DNA from: CAZYIW01 sp964647705
GTDB taxonomy: Bacteria; Pseudomonadota; Gammaproteobacteria; PS1; Pseudothioglobaceae
Assembly (NCBI GenBank): GCA_964647705.1
Contig: CAZYIW010000001.1
Coordinates: forward strand, 1 to 64,000
Direction of reading: 5' to 3'
DNA length: 64,000 nt
Shown here: piece after piece, positions 53,687 through 63,242 of the stretch
Layout: every line of letters begins with the position of its first letter
Numbering within the stretch: the stretch's first letter is position 1
Made by a program: the position numbers and the translations under genes
The notes under the pieces: model-generated
The model's input: the letters and a program-made list of their open reading frames with translations, nothing else
Database searches by the model: none
Told to the model about the DNA's origin: nothing

Positions 53687-54230
53687 TTCGAACTGCGCGT
53701 ATATAAGAATCAAACGATTTGGCACTGCCTGATGTACCGCCATAGAAAAAAGGCACATCGATCGCTACCCCAGTTTGCTTGGAGTCCGTATCTTGACTCC
53801 AATAAAGTCTTGATTGGGTATGAGGAAAGAAATGGCTATTAATCAGTGGATTGTCATCTTTGTAAAGCAACAATGTTTGAAGTTCTTTTGCGCTTGGCAA
53901 GCGCCAATTATTGAATCCGCAAAGTTGTTTTTCGTTAATCGCATTAACATAAGCCTGCGTGTTGCAATTTCGCCCCCAATGGCAATGATGAGAAAATTCT
54001 CCATTTTCAACACCACTACTGCCGTCAAACCATGTGTAGGTATTCTGATTGCTTTGCAGCCCTTTTTTAGGTGTTTTTACCTCCCACATCAACTGCGTTT
54101 TTTTATCCAGCACACACTGCCACTGCTTGCTGTCTTTAGAGATGCTGGCACCATTTTGATTAATTTTGACAAACTCAGCGTTAACAGAGAATTGCAGCAT
54201 GAGTAATAATACAAATAACAGTTTATTCAT
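53676..54230 (-). CDS. Exported DUF1566 (Lcl C-terminal) domain protein
   Basis: A 184-residue protein with a signal peptide (to about residue 18) and a DUF1566 domain: LMWEVKT, NAINEKQLCGFNNWRLPSAKEL, and SRLYWSQDT. Such domains resemble C-type-lectin or formylglycine-enzyme-like folds and occur on cell-surface proteins. Overlaps thiO (8 bases) and recJ (11 bases). Function unknown. Confidence 0.83.
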   Translation of the reverse strand: MNKLLFVLLLMLQFSVNAEFVKINQNGASISKDSKQWQCVLDKKTQLMWEVKTPKKGLQSNQNTYTWFDGSSGVENGEFSHHCHWGRNCNTQAYVNAINEKQLCGFNNWRLPSAKELQTLLLYKDDNPLINSHFFPHTQSRLYWSQDTDSKQTGVAIDVPFFYGGTSGSAKSFDSYIRAVRNAH

Positions 54231-55212
54231 GTTTTATCCAGTCTAGGATTTGTTTGGCACAGGCTGGTGCCATATTAAGTCCATTACGAAAATGGCCAGT
54301 ATTAATTAATAAATTTTTAAATCTTTGGTCTCTTTTTAACAACACTTTGCCTGATTTACTGCCCGGCCTAAAACCCGACCAATGGTGCTCAACTTTAGAA
54401 TCTGATAATAGCTCTGGAAAATGACTAATTGCAAACCGATGAAGAGACTCTTTGGTTGTCTCATCCAATGTGCGATCAAAACCAACATTTTCCATGGTTG
54501 AGCCAACAAGTATTCTACCATCAGCGCGTGGAATGATATAGCGACCCTGATCTATGATAATATGTCTAATCGCATCGGGTTGATGTTTAATAACGATCAT
54601 CTGCCCTTTGACCGGAAAAACATCTTCAGGTAATTTTGTTAATTCGCTACTCCAAGCACCAGCAGTAAGTATCACATAGTCGGCATTGTATTTTTGGCTT
54701 TGCGTTTGTGCACCTGAAATCTTCTGATGATTATCAATTAAACCAACCACCTTTGTGTTTTCAATAATCTGCACATCGCGGTTTAGAATATCTGCTTTTA
54801 AAGCCTGTAAAAGACGTGGGTTTCTTACCTGCGCCACGTGTGAAAATAACGCCCCTTTTGGATGATTTTCATAGCCGATATTGTAACGTGATAGCCAAGC
54901 CTTGGCTTTCTGGGAATCGTATTCATCCATCATTAAAAGGCCAGATTTTCGATACTCTGGATCAATACCTGTAGCAGTTATCAAGTCTTGGCATAAATCT
55001 TCATACACTGCTTGTGAAGCAAAGCTTAAATCATTGGTTAAATCGTCGTATTGCCAAGGATATAAAGGAGATATGATGCCACCTCCTGCCCAAGATGATT
55101 CTTGACCACAAGCTTGTTGTTCAATTAAAGTCACTTTGGCGCCGGCTTGCACCAAATACTTGGCACTCATCAAACCATTGATACCACCGCCAATGACAAT
55201 ACAATCACTCAT
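54223..55212 (-). CDS. thiO: Glycine oxidase ThiO-like FAD-dependent oxidoreductase
   Basis: A D-amino-acid-oxidase-fold flavoprotein, 329 residues. The FAD-binding GGGINGLMSAKYLVQAG is at the N-terminus, followed by SSWAGGGIISPLYPW, and GHFRNGLNMAP near the end. ThiO makes dehydroglycine for the thiamin thiazole ring. No other thi gene is adjacent. Start set at 55212 (MSDCIVIGGG), overlapping lspA by eight bases. Confidence 0.83.
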   Translation of the reverse strand: MSDCIVIGGGINGLMSAKYLVQAGAKVTLIEQQACGQESSWAGGGIISPLYPWQYDDLTNDLSFASQAVYEDLCQDLITATGIDPEYRKSGLLMMDEYDSQKAKAWLSRYNIGYENHPKGALFSHVAQVRNPRLLQALKADILNRDVQIIENTKVVGLIDNHQKISGAQTQSQKYNADYVILTAGAWSSELTKLPEDVFPVKGQMIVIKHQPDAIRHIIIDQGRYIIPRADGRILVGSTMENVGFDRTLDETTKESLHRFAISHFPELLSDSKVEHHWSGFRPGSKSGKVLLKRDQRFKNLLINTGHFRNGLNMAPACAKQILDWIKHE

Positions 55213-55675
55213 GTTTGCCTCTACTTTCAACCAACAAAAGTACAACGCCCAGAGTAATCAATACATCGGCAATATTAAAAATTGGCCAAAAAAAACCTTG
55301 ATAATGTAAATCAATAAAATCCAAAACCGATCCTGAACGATAGCGATCTAATAAGTTTCCTACCGCCCCAGCCAACAATATTGACAATGCACTTAGTTTG
55401 AGTGTTTTATGATGATCTATTTTCGACATCCAAACCACAATCGCAATACTGACTGCCGTTGATATCACTAATAACAATGTTTTTTGCCAAACAAGACCAT
55501 CGCCCAAAAAACTAAACGCCGCACCAGGATTATGAACATGGGTGAGTGAAAGGTAAGGGTTAATCACAAGTTCATGGTTGCGCTTAATATACCCAAAAAT
55601 TAAATATTTAGATAATTGATCAATGGCAACCAAAAACAAGGTTAATGCATAATACCACCAAACTTTAACGACCAT
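55205..55675 (-). CDS. lspA: Lipoprotein signal peptidase LspA
   Basis: Aspartyl protease of the inner membrane that cleaves the signal peptide from diacylated prolipoproteins. It has 156 residues, four hydrophobic helices, HNPGAAFSFL, GNLLDRYRSGSVLDFID with the first catalytic Asp and FNIADVLITLGV with the second. It follows an oligopeptide-binding gene instead of the more usual ileS. Confidence 0.96.
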   Translation of the reverse strand: MVVKVWWYYALTLFLVAIDQLSKYLIFGYIKRNHELVINPYLSLTHVHNPGAAFSFLGDGLVWQKTLLLVISTAVSIAIVVWMSKIDHHKTLKLSALSILLAGAVGNLLDRYRSGSVLDFIDLHYQGFFWPIFNIADVLITLGVVLLLVESRGKHE

Positions 55676-57916
55676 GGCGTACCACTTTATAAATTACCCC
55701 AACCACAAGTAAAAACAAAATCAGCAATGGCCAAATCACCACTTGATTTTGTTTAACTCTATATGCATCTCTTAATTGTGGATTAATTCTCAGATACTTT
55801 AGCGTATTTCTAGCCATCGCATTGGGTTTTGCATTTGTTAACCATTGGTGATACAGACCATAAGATTTGGGAATAAAGCCCCAAATCCATGGCGCATCTT
55901 CTCGCAAAATAGCCACCATTGAATCAATTATCACTTGCCGTTTTTCACTGTTCGGCATATTTTTCATCTTCTCAAAAAGCCTGTCATATTCTGGGTTTTG
56001 GTAATTAGCACCGTTCTCACCACCGGTTTCAACTTTGGCATTTTTGCCATAGAGTAAAAATAAGAAATTCTCTGGATCCGGGTAGTCAGCATTCCATCCT
56101 AATTCAAAAATTTGAGTCTGGCCTTTGCGCATTTTGTCTTGCAAACGATTGTAACTACTCGCTCTCACAACCAACTGAATACCGATTTTTTTAAATTGTT
56201 TACGAATCCAATCAAGGCGTGGTTGATCATCGGCACTTGTTGCTGTGGTATCAAGATATAAAATTAATGGCTTTTGGGTTTGTGGATCAATGCCATTTTT
56301 ATAGCCTGCCTCGGCCATTAAACGTTTGGCTTGTTCAATATTTTTTCTTTTTACAACCCCATTATCCAGCTCATAAACATAAGGATTAAAATCATCTATA
56401 TAGCCAAAAATACCTGGTGGAATGGGCCCATGAGCTGATTTACCTCTTCCATTTCTAAAAATAGAGATGTATTCTTCTTCATTAATTGCAATTGAGATAG
56501 CATGACGTAGTTTTTTACGTTTTTCATCATAACCACCTATGGTGTTGTCTAACATGTTAAACGCCGTGTAATAAACACTGGTGCTGTTACTGGTTAATAA
56601 NNNNNNNNNNNNNNNNNNNNNNNNNNNNNNNNNNNNNNNNNNNNNNNNNNNNNNNNNNNNNNNNNNNNNNNNNNNNNNNNNNNNNNNNNNNNNNNNNNNN
56701 TGTCTAACATGTTAAACGCCGTGTAATAAACACTGGTGCTGTTACTGGTTAATAAACGAATATTCTTTTTGGTCATTCTGGGTGCCAGTGTGGTTTGACC
56801 TTTGGCTTTGACCTCGATGGCCTGATCAAAATTATCGCTGGAAATACCCGATTGATCATAATAGCCTTGTAAAAATTTATTCCAATATGGTGTGCTTTCC
56901 TTTTCCAACAAAAAGTGTACTTTGTCTAAAAATGGCAAACGTTGTTTTTTGTCTGTCAAAAGATTTTTCGCTTCATCACCTTGTTCACCTTCACTGGGAT
57001 AGAGTTCTTTGTGATATTGATGATTTCTCTCAAGAATCATTTCTTTGTTTGGGTTATTCACAGTGAGCTGAAAAGGCCCTGTGCCAATCGGATACCAATC
57101 GAGTACGATATTTTTATCAATCAAGCCAGGTTGGGCATAAAATCGATCTGCTTCGGGTGGCACGGCGGTAAAAAAAGGCATGGCCAACCAATACAAAAAT
57201 TGCTCTTGCACACCATAAACTTTAATTGCATAGCGATATTTATCCAACACTCGAACACCAGAGACATCATATTGCTGCAAATCAATAAAGTCTTTGTTTT
57301 GTTCATTTAAAAGACTTTTATGCAACTCCGATAAGCCCACTATTCGTTCGTTCATCAATGACACAATGGGGGAATGTAGTTTTGGATTTGCCAATCTTTT
57401 AATTTGATGAACAAAGTCAGTGGCCACCAACTCACGAGTCGCCGTTGGTTTGATATCGCTCAATGTGTTTATTTTTCCGAGCTTATCACTTGATAAATCA
57501 AGGTTTTGTTTAACAAAAGCCGGGTGTGGTTGATACATAACCCCAGGCTTTATTTCTAAAAAATATTCAGAAAATGCTGCATTTTGACGTTCTTTGGCAC
57601 TGATGACTTTTCCTTTATCGTCATAATAAATCACTTTTGGCATTTCTTTGACCACACCCGGTATTAACTCATAAGGGCGTTTAAGATAATGGTACTGTAA
57701 TGGCGTTTCATAGACTGATTGGATAAAAGTCCATTCGTTAGAAGAATAAGAGCGCGCAGGATCGAGATGTTTTGGACGTGAAGAAAAAGACGTATAAAGC
57801 GTGTTATCTAATCTTTCAGACTCCGAATAAGGATTATTCCATGGTTCGGTACAGGCTGATAGTAAAGGCAAAAGAAGCCATAATATAAGCTTGAAATGTT
57901 TATAATCACTCATCAT
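55665..57916 (-). CDS. Oligopeptide-type ABC solute-binding lipoprotein, interrupted by assembly gap
   Basis: Family 5 extracellular solute-binding protein (OppA-like). N-terminal part (57916 down to the gap): lipobox LLSAC at about residue 21, then DNTLYTSFSSRPKHLDPA and ETPLQYHY. C-terminal part (down to 55665): GYDEKRKKLRHAISIAIN, ELGWNADYPDPENFLFLLYG and, unusually, a hydrophobic helix WPLLILFLLVVGVIYKVV near the end. The 100-N gap lies between identical 55-base ends. Removing 155 bases joins the reading frame exactly (TAFNMLD continues as NTIGGYD) into 698 residues, so the gene is probably intact. Adjacent lspA would process it. Confidence 0.85.
56546..56600. repeat. 55-base end identical to 56701-56755 (left side of gap)
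   Basis: These 55 bases, ending TGGTTAATAA, are identical to those right after the N run. A 55-base identical overlap equals a common assembler k-mer length, so it is most simply the same genomic segment reported twice. Confidence 0.95.
56601..56700. other. Assembly gap, 100 N
   Basis: A run of exactly 100 N joins two contigs inside the solute-binding protein gene. Its round size is a placeholder, not a measured length. Confidence 0.99.
56701..56755. repeat. 55-base end identical to 56546-56600 (right side of gap)
   Basis: Second copy of the 55-base contig end. Collapsing the two copies and the N run keeps the reading frame open. Confidence 0.95.
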
Positions 57917-57943
57917 GCAAATTATAAATCTTTCGGAGGAATT

Positions 57944-58729
57944 ATGGGTTTTTTAGCGGGTAAAAAAGCATTGGTAGTTGGCGTAGCGTCTAATCGTTCT
58001 ATCGCATGGGGTATTGCTGAGGCAATGGCAAAACAAGGTTGTGAAATTGCACTGACTTATCAAACAGAAAAACTAAAAAAACGCGTTGAAAAATGTGCCG
58101 AGGTCTGTAATAGTAATATTGTTATTGAATGTGATGTGGCATCCGACGAAAATATTGAAAACACATTTACTGAGCTTAAAACCCACTGGGATAACTTTGA
58201 TATCTTAGTGCATTCAGTGGCTTTTGCACCTCGAGAAGCCTTAGACGGTAACTATATTGAGGCCACCTCAAGAGAGAATTTTTCTACCGCGCACGACATC
58301 AGTTCATACAGTTTTACCGCACTGGCCAAAGCCGCCAATACCATGCTTAATGAAAATGGTGCACTGCTAACTGTGAGTTATCTAGGTGCTATTCGAGCAA
58401 TTCCAAATTACAACGTCATGGGTGTGGCCAAAGCATCGCTTGAAGCCAATGTGCGTTATATGGCTGCTGCAATGGGTCCAGATAAAGGCATTCGTGTCAA
58501 CGCTGTCTCTGCAGGACCAATCAAAACACTGGCTGCATCTGGTATTAAAGATTTTGGCAAATTGCTTGACTACGCCGCTGACTCTTCTGCACTTAAGCGC
58601 AATGTGACCATTGAAGAAGTCGGCAATGCTGCGGCGTTTCTTTGTTCAGATTTAGCCTCTGGCATTACTGGTGAAGTGACTTATATTGATTCTGGCTACA
58701 ACTTCTATGACAAAGGCCCAGACTTATAA
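57944..58729 (+). CDS. fabI: Enoyl-[acyl-carrier-protein] reductase FabI
   Basis: NADH-dependent last step of each fatty acid elongation cycle. It has 261 residues: SDR fold with GVASNRSIAWGIAEAM, DVASDENIE, and the Tyr-x6-Lys active site YNVMGVAKAS. Start set at 57944 because GGAGG lies five bases upstream; an ATG at 57896 is within the divergent gene. Only 27 bases separate it from the divergent binding-protein gene, so promoters overlap coding sequence. Confidence 0.96.
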   Translation: MGFLAGKKALVVGVASNRSIAWGIAEAMAKQGCEIALTYQTEKLKKRVEKCAEVCNSNIVIECDVASDENIENTFTELKTHWDNFDILVHSVAFAPREALDGNYIEATSRENFSTAHDISSYSFTALAKAANTMLNENGALLTVSYLGAIRAIPNYNVMGVAKASLEANVRYMAAAMGPDKGIRVNAVSAGPIKTLAASGIKDFGKLLDYAADSSALKRNVTIEEVGNAAAFLCSDLASGITGEVTYIDSGYNFYDKGPDL

Positions 58730-58731
58730 TT

Positions 58732-59184
58732 TCATTTTGAGTATTGATCTCTGACCTGGCGCATAATATTTTTGACATCCTCCTGCCAGCGTAATATGGT
58801 CAGACGATCTTTGTTATTATCTACCAGCGGTAACAGAGTAATGGGCTGAGTGGCGATTAATAGGGTGTGTTTACCCTCTTCCATTACTGTAAATTTTAAT
58901 GGTATAAATGGCACTATTTCAGGGTAGGATTTGCTCAAAGATTTAATTTCATTGTACTTACCAAAGAATAACACTCGATATTTATCTGATTTGTATTGTC
59001 TTTCATTAAGAGCGAAATCACAACGTTGCAAATAGGCCGATTGGTAATTATGCGCCTTAATGGTTTTGTTCAGTGCCAACCATGTGTAGTCAAATTTTGC
59101 ATTGACTCGCTCAAGCCACAACTCATTATGATCAGCAGATACTCCAGAGGTGATTAAAAACAAACATAATGTGAGTATTCTCAT
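58732..59184 (-). CDS. Exported DUF302-domain protein
   Basis: A 150-residue protein with signal peptide (MRILTLCLFLITSGVSA) and a DUF302-like fold, a small alpha/beta domain often found in thiosulfate/sulfide oxidising bacteria; it includes RCDFALNE and VPFIPLKFTVMEEG. I use the start at 59184, which overlaps the upstream cytochrome stop as TAATG; an ATG six bases earlier (59190) is also possible. It is paired with a cytochrome c-DUF302 fusion, so the two probably work together. Biochemical role unknown. Confidence 0.7.
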   Translation of the reverse strand: MRILTLCLFLITSGVSADHNELWLERVNAKFDYTWLALNKTIKAHNYQSAYLQRCDFALNERQYKSDKYRVLFFGKYNEIKSLSKSYPEIVPFIPLKFTVMEEGKHTLLIATQPITLLPLVDNNKDRLTILRWQEDVKNIMRQVRDQYSK

Positions 59185-60203
59185 TACCATAACGCTTCCT
59201 CAATCATTTCTTTCATTTCTTCAACCAACGCATCTGCAGCCTCTATCATTTGACTGTTATTAAAACGTCTAATGGCATATTTGTAATTTTCCATAATCAC
59301 ATTTACCTCTCCATTGTCTTGTTCAACAATGGTTATTCTACAAGGCAAAATAATGCCTAATCGAGGCTCTAGTTTTAAGAATTTTTGCATATTTCTAAAG
59401 TTACAAAAACGCAAAACTATTTGTTTGTTGTCTTCAGGCAATGGGTCACCCAAACCTTCTAATAATGTTCTTTGTGGATAGACCCTAAAGTTATATGCAG
59501 CTGTAGAATCTGTGACTTTTTTTACCGTGGTGTCAAAATCATTACTACTTTGAAAAACAAACGACACTGGCTCATCAATCAAAGGTTCAAATTCCTTAAT
59601 AGGATTTTGATGGCTTCTGATATAGGCAACTAAGTCATCGGCCATCTTACTGGTAAAGTTGTATTCTTTTGCATAAGAAACCATTTCAGTATCTTTGATG
59701 CCATTAAGAATAATATGTTTAATCATCTGATCACTGGCTGCATATAAAAAACCAGAATTAGACAGCGATGGAGGTGATATTTCTCTGTCTTTTTGCCAAG
59801 AAAAATTCTTACCAATACCTTCACCACCTTCAAGGTTGGCACCATGGCACCAAGAGCAATACTGCTCATAAGTATATTGTCCTGCACTCACGTCACCAAC
59901 AATAGTTGTAGTATCGTATTTTGGGGCTTTTGCTCCAGCACGTAAAAAACGAATTAATTTTGCCACCTGTGCATCAGATAAATTAAACCCAGGCATAACA
60001 CGTCCAGGACGGCCGTGTTTGATGGTTCTCTTAAGATAACGGTCAGAGTGATTGGCAATGGTTGATTTATAAAGTGGTAAGCCCAGTGATCCTTGTTGGG
60101 AAAAACCATGGCATTTTTCACAGTTTTCCACATAGATCTCTTGTCCGCCAGCCATACTAATCATTGGCAAAAATAACAGCAATAAAGCAAACCTTGTTTT
60201 CAT
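59184..60203 (-). CDS. Dihaem cytochrome c fused to a DUF302 domain
   Basis: A 339-residue exported protein: signal peptide to about 19, two class I cytochrome c domains with haem sites CEKCH (28-32) and CSWCH (116-120), likely axial Met in RVMPGF (Met70) and TEMVSY, then a DUF302 domain from about residue 205 to the end. Expected to be a periplasmic electron carrier whose C-terminal domain binds a partner or ligand. Followed with one-base overlap by a second DUF302 gene, and preceded by a secreted rhodanese, which suggests sulfur or redox stress work. Confidence 0.88.
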   Translation of the reverse strand: MKTRFALLLLFLPMISMAGGQEIYVENCEKCHGFSQQGSLGLPLYKSTIANHSDRYLKRTIKHGRPGRVMPGFNLSDAQVAKLIRFLRAGAKAPKYDTTTIVGDVSAGQYTYEQYCSWCHGANLEGGEGIGKNFSWQKDREISPPSLSNSGFLYAASDQMIKHIILNGIKDTEMVSYAKEYNFTSKMADDLVAYIRSHQNPIKEFEPLIDEPVSFVFQSSNDFDTTVKKVTDSTAAYNFRVYPQRTLLEGLGDPLPEDNKQIVLRFCNFRNMQKFLKLEPRLGIILPCRITIVEQDNGEVNVIMENYKYAIRRFNNSQMIEAADALVEEMKEMIEEALW

Positions 60204-60285
60204 TTTCTTATAGCCTAATTGGTTGAAACATTCATTCTAATAAAAATACAAAAAAAAGAATTGACCTGAATCAATTTTAAAAAAA

Positions 60286-61230
60286 TTATTCTGAAAGTCG
60301 CTTTGTCATCGGGTTTTTCGTATATTGCGTCCATTCATGCAAAGACCCGTCATAAACCTCGACATTTTGATTACCAAAAACCTCATATAGCGAAAACCAA
60401 ACAGAAGAGCATTCATATGCACTATTACAATATAAGATTATTGACTGATTAGGGTCGATTCCAAGTGATTTAAAACGCTGATTTATTTGCTCTTTGGTTG
60501 GAAAAATCATTGGTCCTTTTGATGGATGAAGAAACTTATAAGGGAACAACTTTGAGCTTGGTATGTGGCCAAAATCGTAAACATAACTTCTCTTTTCTAG
60601 ACCAACATGAAAACGCAGGTTTCTAGTATCCACTAAAGCTGTATCATTTCCAATCGCATCTTTTACTTCTTCCATGGTTGCCAAAATCTTATCATTACCA
60701 TCATCAAGTTTCAAAACAGCAGGTTTTGCTTTTGTAGGGGTTGTAACAAGCTCCTCCATATGTTTCACCCACTGAGCATTGCCGCCATTTAACATTGCAA
60801 CATTATCAAAACCATAATACTTCATTTGCCAATACAAACGAGCAGCGCCTGCTACATCCCCTGGTGTGTGCCCTTGATGGGTAATGACTACAGTAGAATT
60901 TGAACCTACCCCATGGCTGGATAGATAGTTTTCAAATACGCTTTGATTTGGCGTCATGCGAGTTAGTTCGATGCCATCAATTTCACGGTTGGTACGTACT
61001 TTTTTGGCATTAACCAATATCGCACCATCAATATGCCCTTCAGTTTCAAAACTTTTTAAATCTTTACGCACATCCAGCACCAACACTTCATCTAGATGAT
61101 TGCTTAACCATTCAGTATCAACAAGTGCTGATGGGACAGTGATTGCCTGAGAAAGATGAGTAAAAAAGAATATAAAAGAAAACAAACATACGTTGTGATA
61201 ACGCAATGATTTTATTGTAGTAAACAACAT
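60286..61230 (-). CDS. Exported two-domain rhodanese (sulfurtransferase)
   Basis: A 314-residue protein with a signal sequence (hydrophobic 14-28, cleavage near SQA) and tandem rhodanese domains. The first has LDVRKDLKSFETEGHIDGA but no active cysteine (ITHQGHTPGD); the second has DTRNLRF and active Cys268 in ILYCNSAYEC. It should move sulfane sulfur in the periplasm, for example between thiosulfate or persulfide and an acceptor. The CxxGxR/T loop of SseA is replaced by CNSAYE, so the substrate may differ. Same strand and 82 bases upstream of the dihaem cytochrome gene. Confidence 0.87.
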   Translation of the reverse strand: MLFTTIKSLRYHNVCLFSFIFFFTHLSQAITVPSALVDTEWLSNHLDEVLVLDVRKDLKSFETEGHIDGAILVNAKKVRTNREIDGIELTRMTPNQSVFENYLSSHGVGSNSTVVITHQGHTPGDVAGAARLYWQMKYYGFDNVAMLNGGNAQWVKHMEELVTTPTKAKPAVLKLDDGNDKILATMEEVKDAIGNDTALVDTRNLRFHVGLEKRSYVYDFGHIPSSKLFPYKFLHPSKGPMIFPTKEQINQRFKSLGIDPNQSIILYCNSAYECSSVWFSLYEVFGNQNVEVYDGSLHEWTQYTKNPMTKRLSE

Positions 61231-61288
61231 GACAGACTCCTAATAATCTTACCTAAAGTAAGTATACTATAATGAAGTGTCAGTTTTG

Positions 61289-63136
61289 TTATAAAAGGTC
61301 CGAAAAGATCTGTATATCAGCTTGATTTTGTAATGTCTTTAAAGTCGCTGATGCAATCTCATTGGCCTCTATACGTTGCAATGTGGCGCTTAGATCAGCA
61401 CTTGGCTGGGTATTTTTTGCCACACGAACGCCTTGTAATCTTAAAACCATCGCGTGGCTTTTATCTAGGCTCTCAGAGGTTAAAGTTATTGAATTGTTAG
61501 TTGGTTTTTTCATGGTAAAAACACGATTAATAACTGTAGCGCCTAACCTTTGCGAATCTCGCGAAACCCAAGCACTTTCTGACCATTTGAGTTGATTTTT
61601 TTGCATCAACTCTTCTAAAGCTTTGGTGTTGTTTTCATTAGCAGTTTTGACAATTTCCTGAGCAATCGTGTCGACGTATGTTTTAGCCAATAACGCTTTC
61701 ATATGAGTTGTAATTTCACCTTTGACTTCATCAAATGACTTTTGTCTTTGAGGAAGTTTTTCTCGAACTCTTAGTACGACATAGTTTTGTTCTGATAATT
61801 CAATAACCTGCGAATTCTCAGATTTGTTCAGCACCACATCACTAAATGCTGCCTGAATAATTTTGGCATCCATGTTTTGCGTATTTTGAGTCAACCAGTC
61901 GCTACTTTGAAGTGTTAAATCCATCTGGCTAGCAAGCTCTTCCAAACTGGCTTCATAAGCCAAATTCTCCATTTGAATATATAAATTGTTTAAAAGTTTA
62001 CGTGCCTCACTGGTTTGATAGAGTTCTGTAAGCTCAGTACGGACCGATTCAAACGACTTAACATCCCCTGATCGAATCTCATTTAGCTTAATAATGTGAT
62101 AACCAAAATCTGATTTAACCAAATTACTGAGTTCGCCTGGCTTCATAGAAAATACTTTTTCTTCAAACTCGGGAACCATAACGCCACGAGTGAACAATCC
62201 TAAGTCGCCGGCATTGTCTTTAGAGCCTGGATCCATTGAGTAGAGTTTTGCAAGCTCAGAAAAAGAACCACCTTGGTTTAATTGATCAAGTACAGATTGT
62301 GCTTGAGCTTTATCTTCAATTAGAATGTGTTGAGCACGCCGTTGTTCCTCAGTGGTAAAACGCTGTTTTTCTTCTTCATAGAAATTAAACAGCTGGTCAT
62401 CATCGACTTCGATGCCCTTGGATATATCTGATAAAGACAGTTCTACATAATCAATTTTAATTTTTTGTGGTTCCACAAAAGATTCTTTTTGATTATCATA
62501 ATAATCTCGTACGCTTTTCGCATCCACTTTAACTTTATCCAAATAATCATTGGCATTGATTTTTATATAGTCAAATTGGCGTTGCTGGGAGTTCAAATTC
62601 TCGATTCTTTTTAGTGCATTTGGGGTAACGAAAGCTGAACGTAGAAGATTGTTTTTTGTTTGTTCTCGTGTGAGCTCTTTGGCTTTTGAAACCTCGTATT
62701 CATCGACACTATAGCCATTGATTCTTAACAATTGTTCATATCTTGAAAATGAAAAAACACCTTGCTCTTTAAAAAGATTATTAGATTGAATCTGTGCTTG
62801 AAGTTCTTGATTCGTGGTGGCATAACCCATCTTTTCAGCAAATTGATTAAGTAGGTAGCGATTAACCATATCTTCTATCACTGATTGCTTTAGCACAACA
62901 TCAAATTTGGCATCATAATTTTCTGCCAACTGCTCTTGAAAGCGTCTTTGTTGCACTGTGAACTCAGACATAAATTCTTGCTTAGAAATCTCTTCACCAT
63001 CGACAATGGCCACAGCTTTTCCAGCACCAGAAAAGTCAATACCATAAAGTGCTGTTACAACGAATGTTAGTGCAATAAAGCCAACAATCGTGTAGGTAAC
63101 AATACCTTTTGTTTTATTTTTAACCGCACTAAGCAT
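61289..63136 (-). CDS. ppiD: Periplasmic peptidyl-prolyl isomerase / chaperone PpiD
   Basis: Inner-membrane-anchored folding factor acting on newly exported proteins. It has 615 residues (E. coli 623): N-terminal membrane helix (about 13-32, VGFIALTFVVTALYG), SurA_N-like domain with GEEISKQEF, and a parvulin domain around 265-360 with RRAQHILIED and GDLGLFTRGVMVPEFE. In many relatives it directly follows hupB; here tRNAs and a small zinc-ribbon gene come between. Confidence 0.93.
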   Translation of the reverse strand: MLSAVKNKTKGIVTYTIVGFIALTFVVTALYGIDFSGAGKAVAIVDGEEISKQEFMSEFTVQQRRFQEQLAENYDAKFDVVLKQSVIEDMVNRYLLNQFAEKMGYATTNQELQAQIQSNNLFKEQGVFSFSRYEQLLRINGYSVDEYEVSKAKELTREQTKNNLLRSAFVTPNALKRIENLNSQQRQFDYIKINANDYLDKVKVDAKSVRDYYDNQKESFVEPQKIKIDYVELSLSDISKGIEVDDDQLFNFYEEEKQRFTTEEQRRAQHILIEDKAQAQSVLDQLNQGGSFSELAKLYSMDPGSKDNAGDLGLFTRGVMVPEFEEKVFSMKPGELSNLVKSDFGYHIIKLNEIRSGDVKSFESVRTELTELYQTSEARKLLNNLYIQMENLAYEASLEELASQMDLTLQSSDWLTQNTQNMDAKIIQAAFSDVVLNKSENSQVIELSEQNYVVLRVREKLPQRQKSFDEVKGEITTHMKALLAKTYVDTIAQEIVKTANENNTKALEELMQKNQLKWSESAWVSRDSQRLGATVINRVFTMKKPTNNSITLTSESLDKSHAMVLRLQGVRVAKNTQPSADLSATLQRIEANEIASATLKTLQNQADIQIFSDLL

Positions 63137-63242
63137 AAAAATTAATAATCAGACAAAAACCAATATTTTAAAAAATAATAATAATAAGAGCAGACAAAAA
63201 ATTGCCTCTCCCAAGAAAAAAGTTATTTCTAACTAAAGCGAG

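Noticed and set aside
53687..53758. Longer RecJ start at 53758
   Set aside because: The extra 24 residues come from the DUF1566 gene in another frame and do not resemble RecJ.
55665..57916. Two separate genes or a pseudogene around the N run
   Set aside because: The 55-base identical ends and the continuous reading frame after collapse point to one intact gene split by an assembly artefact.
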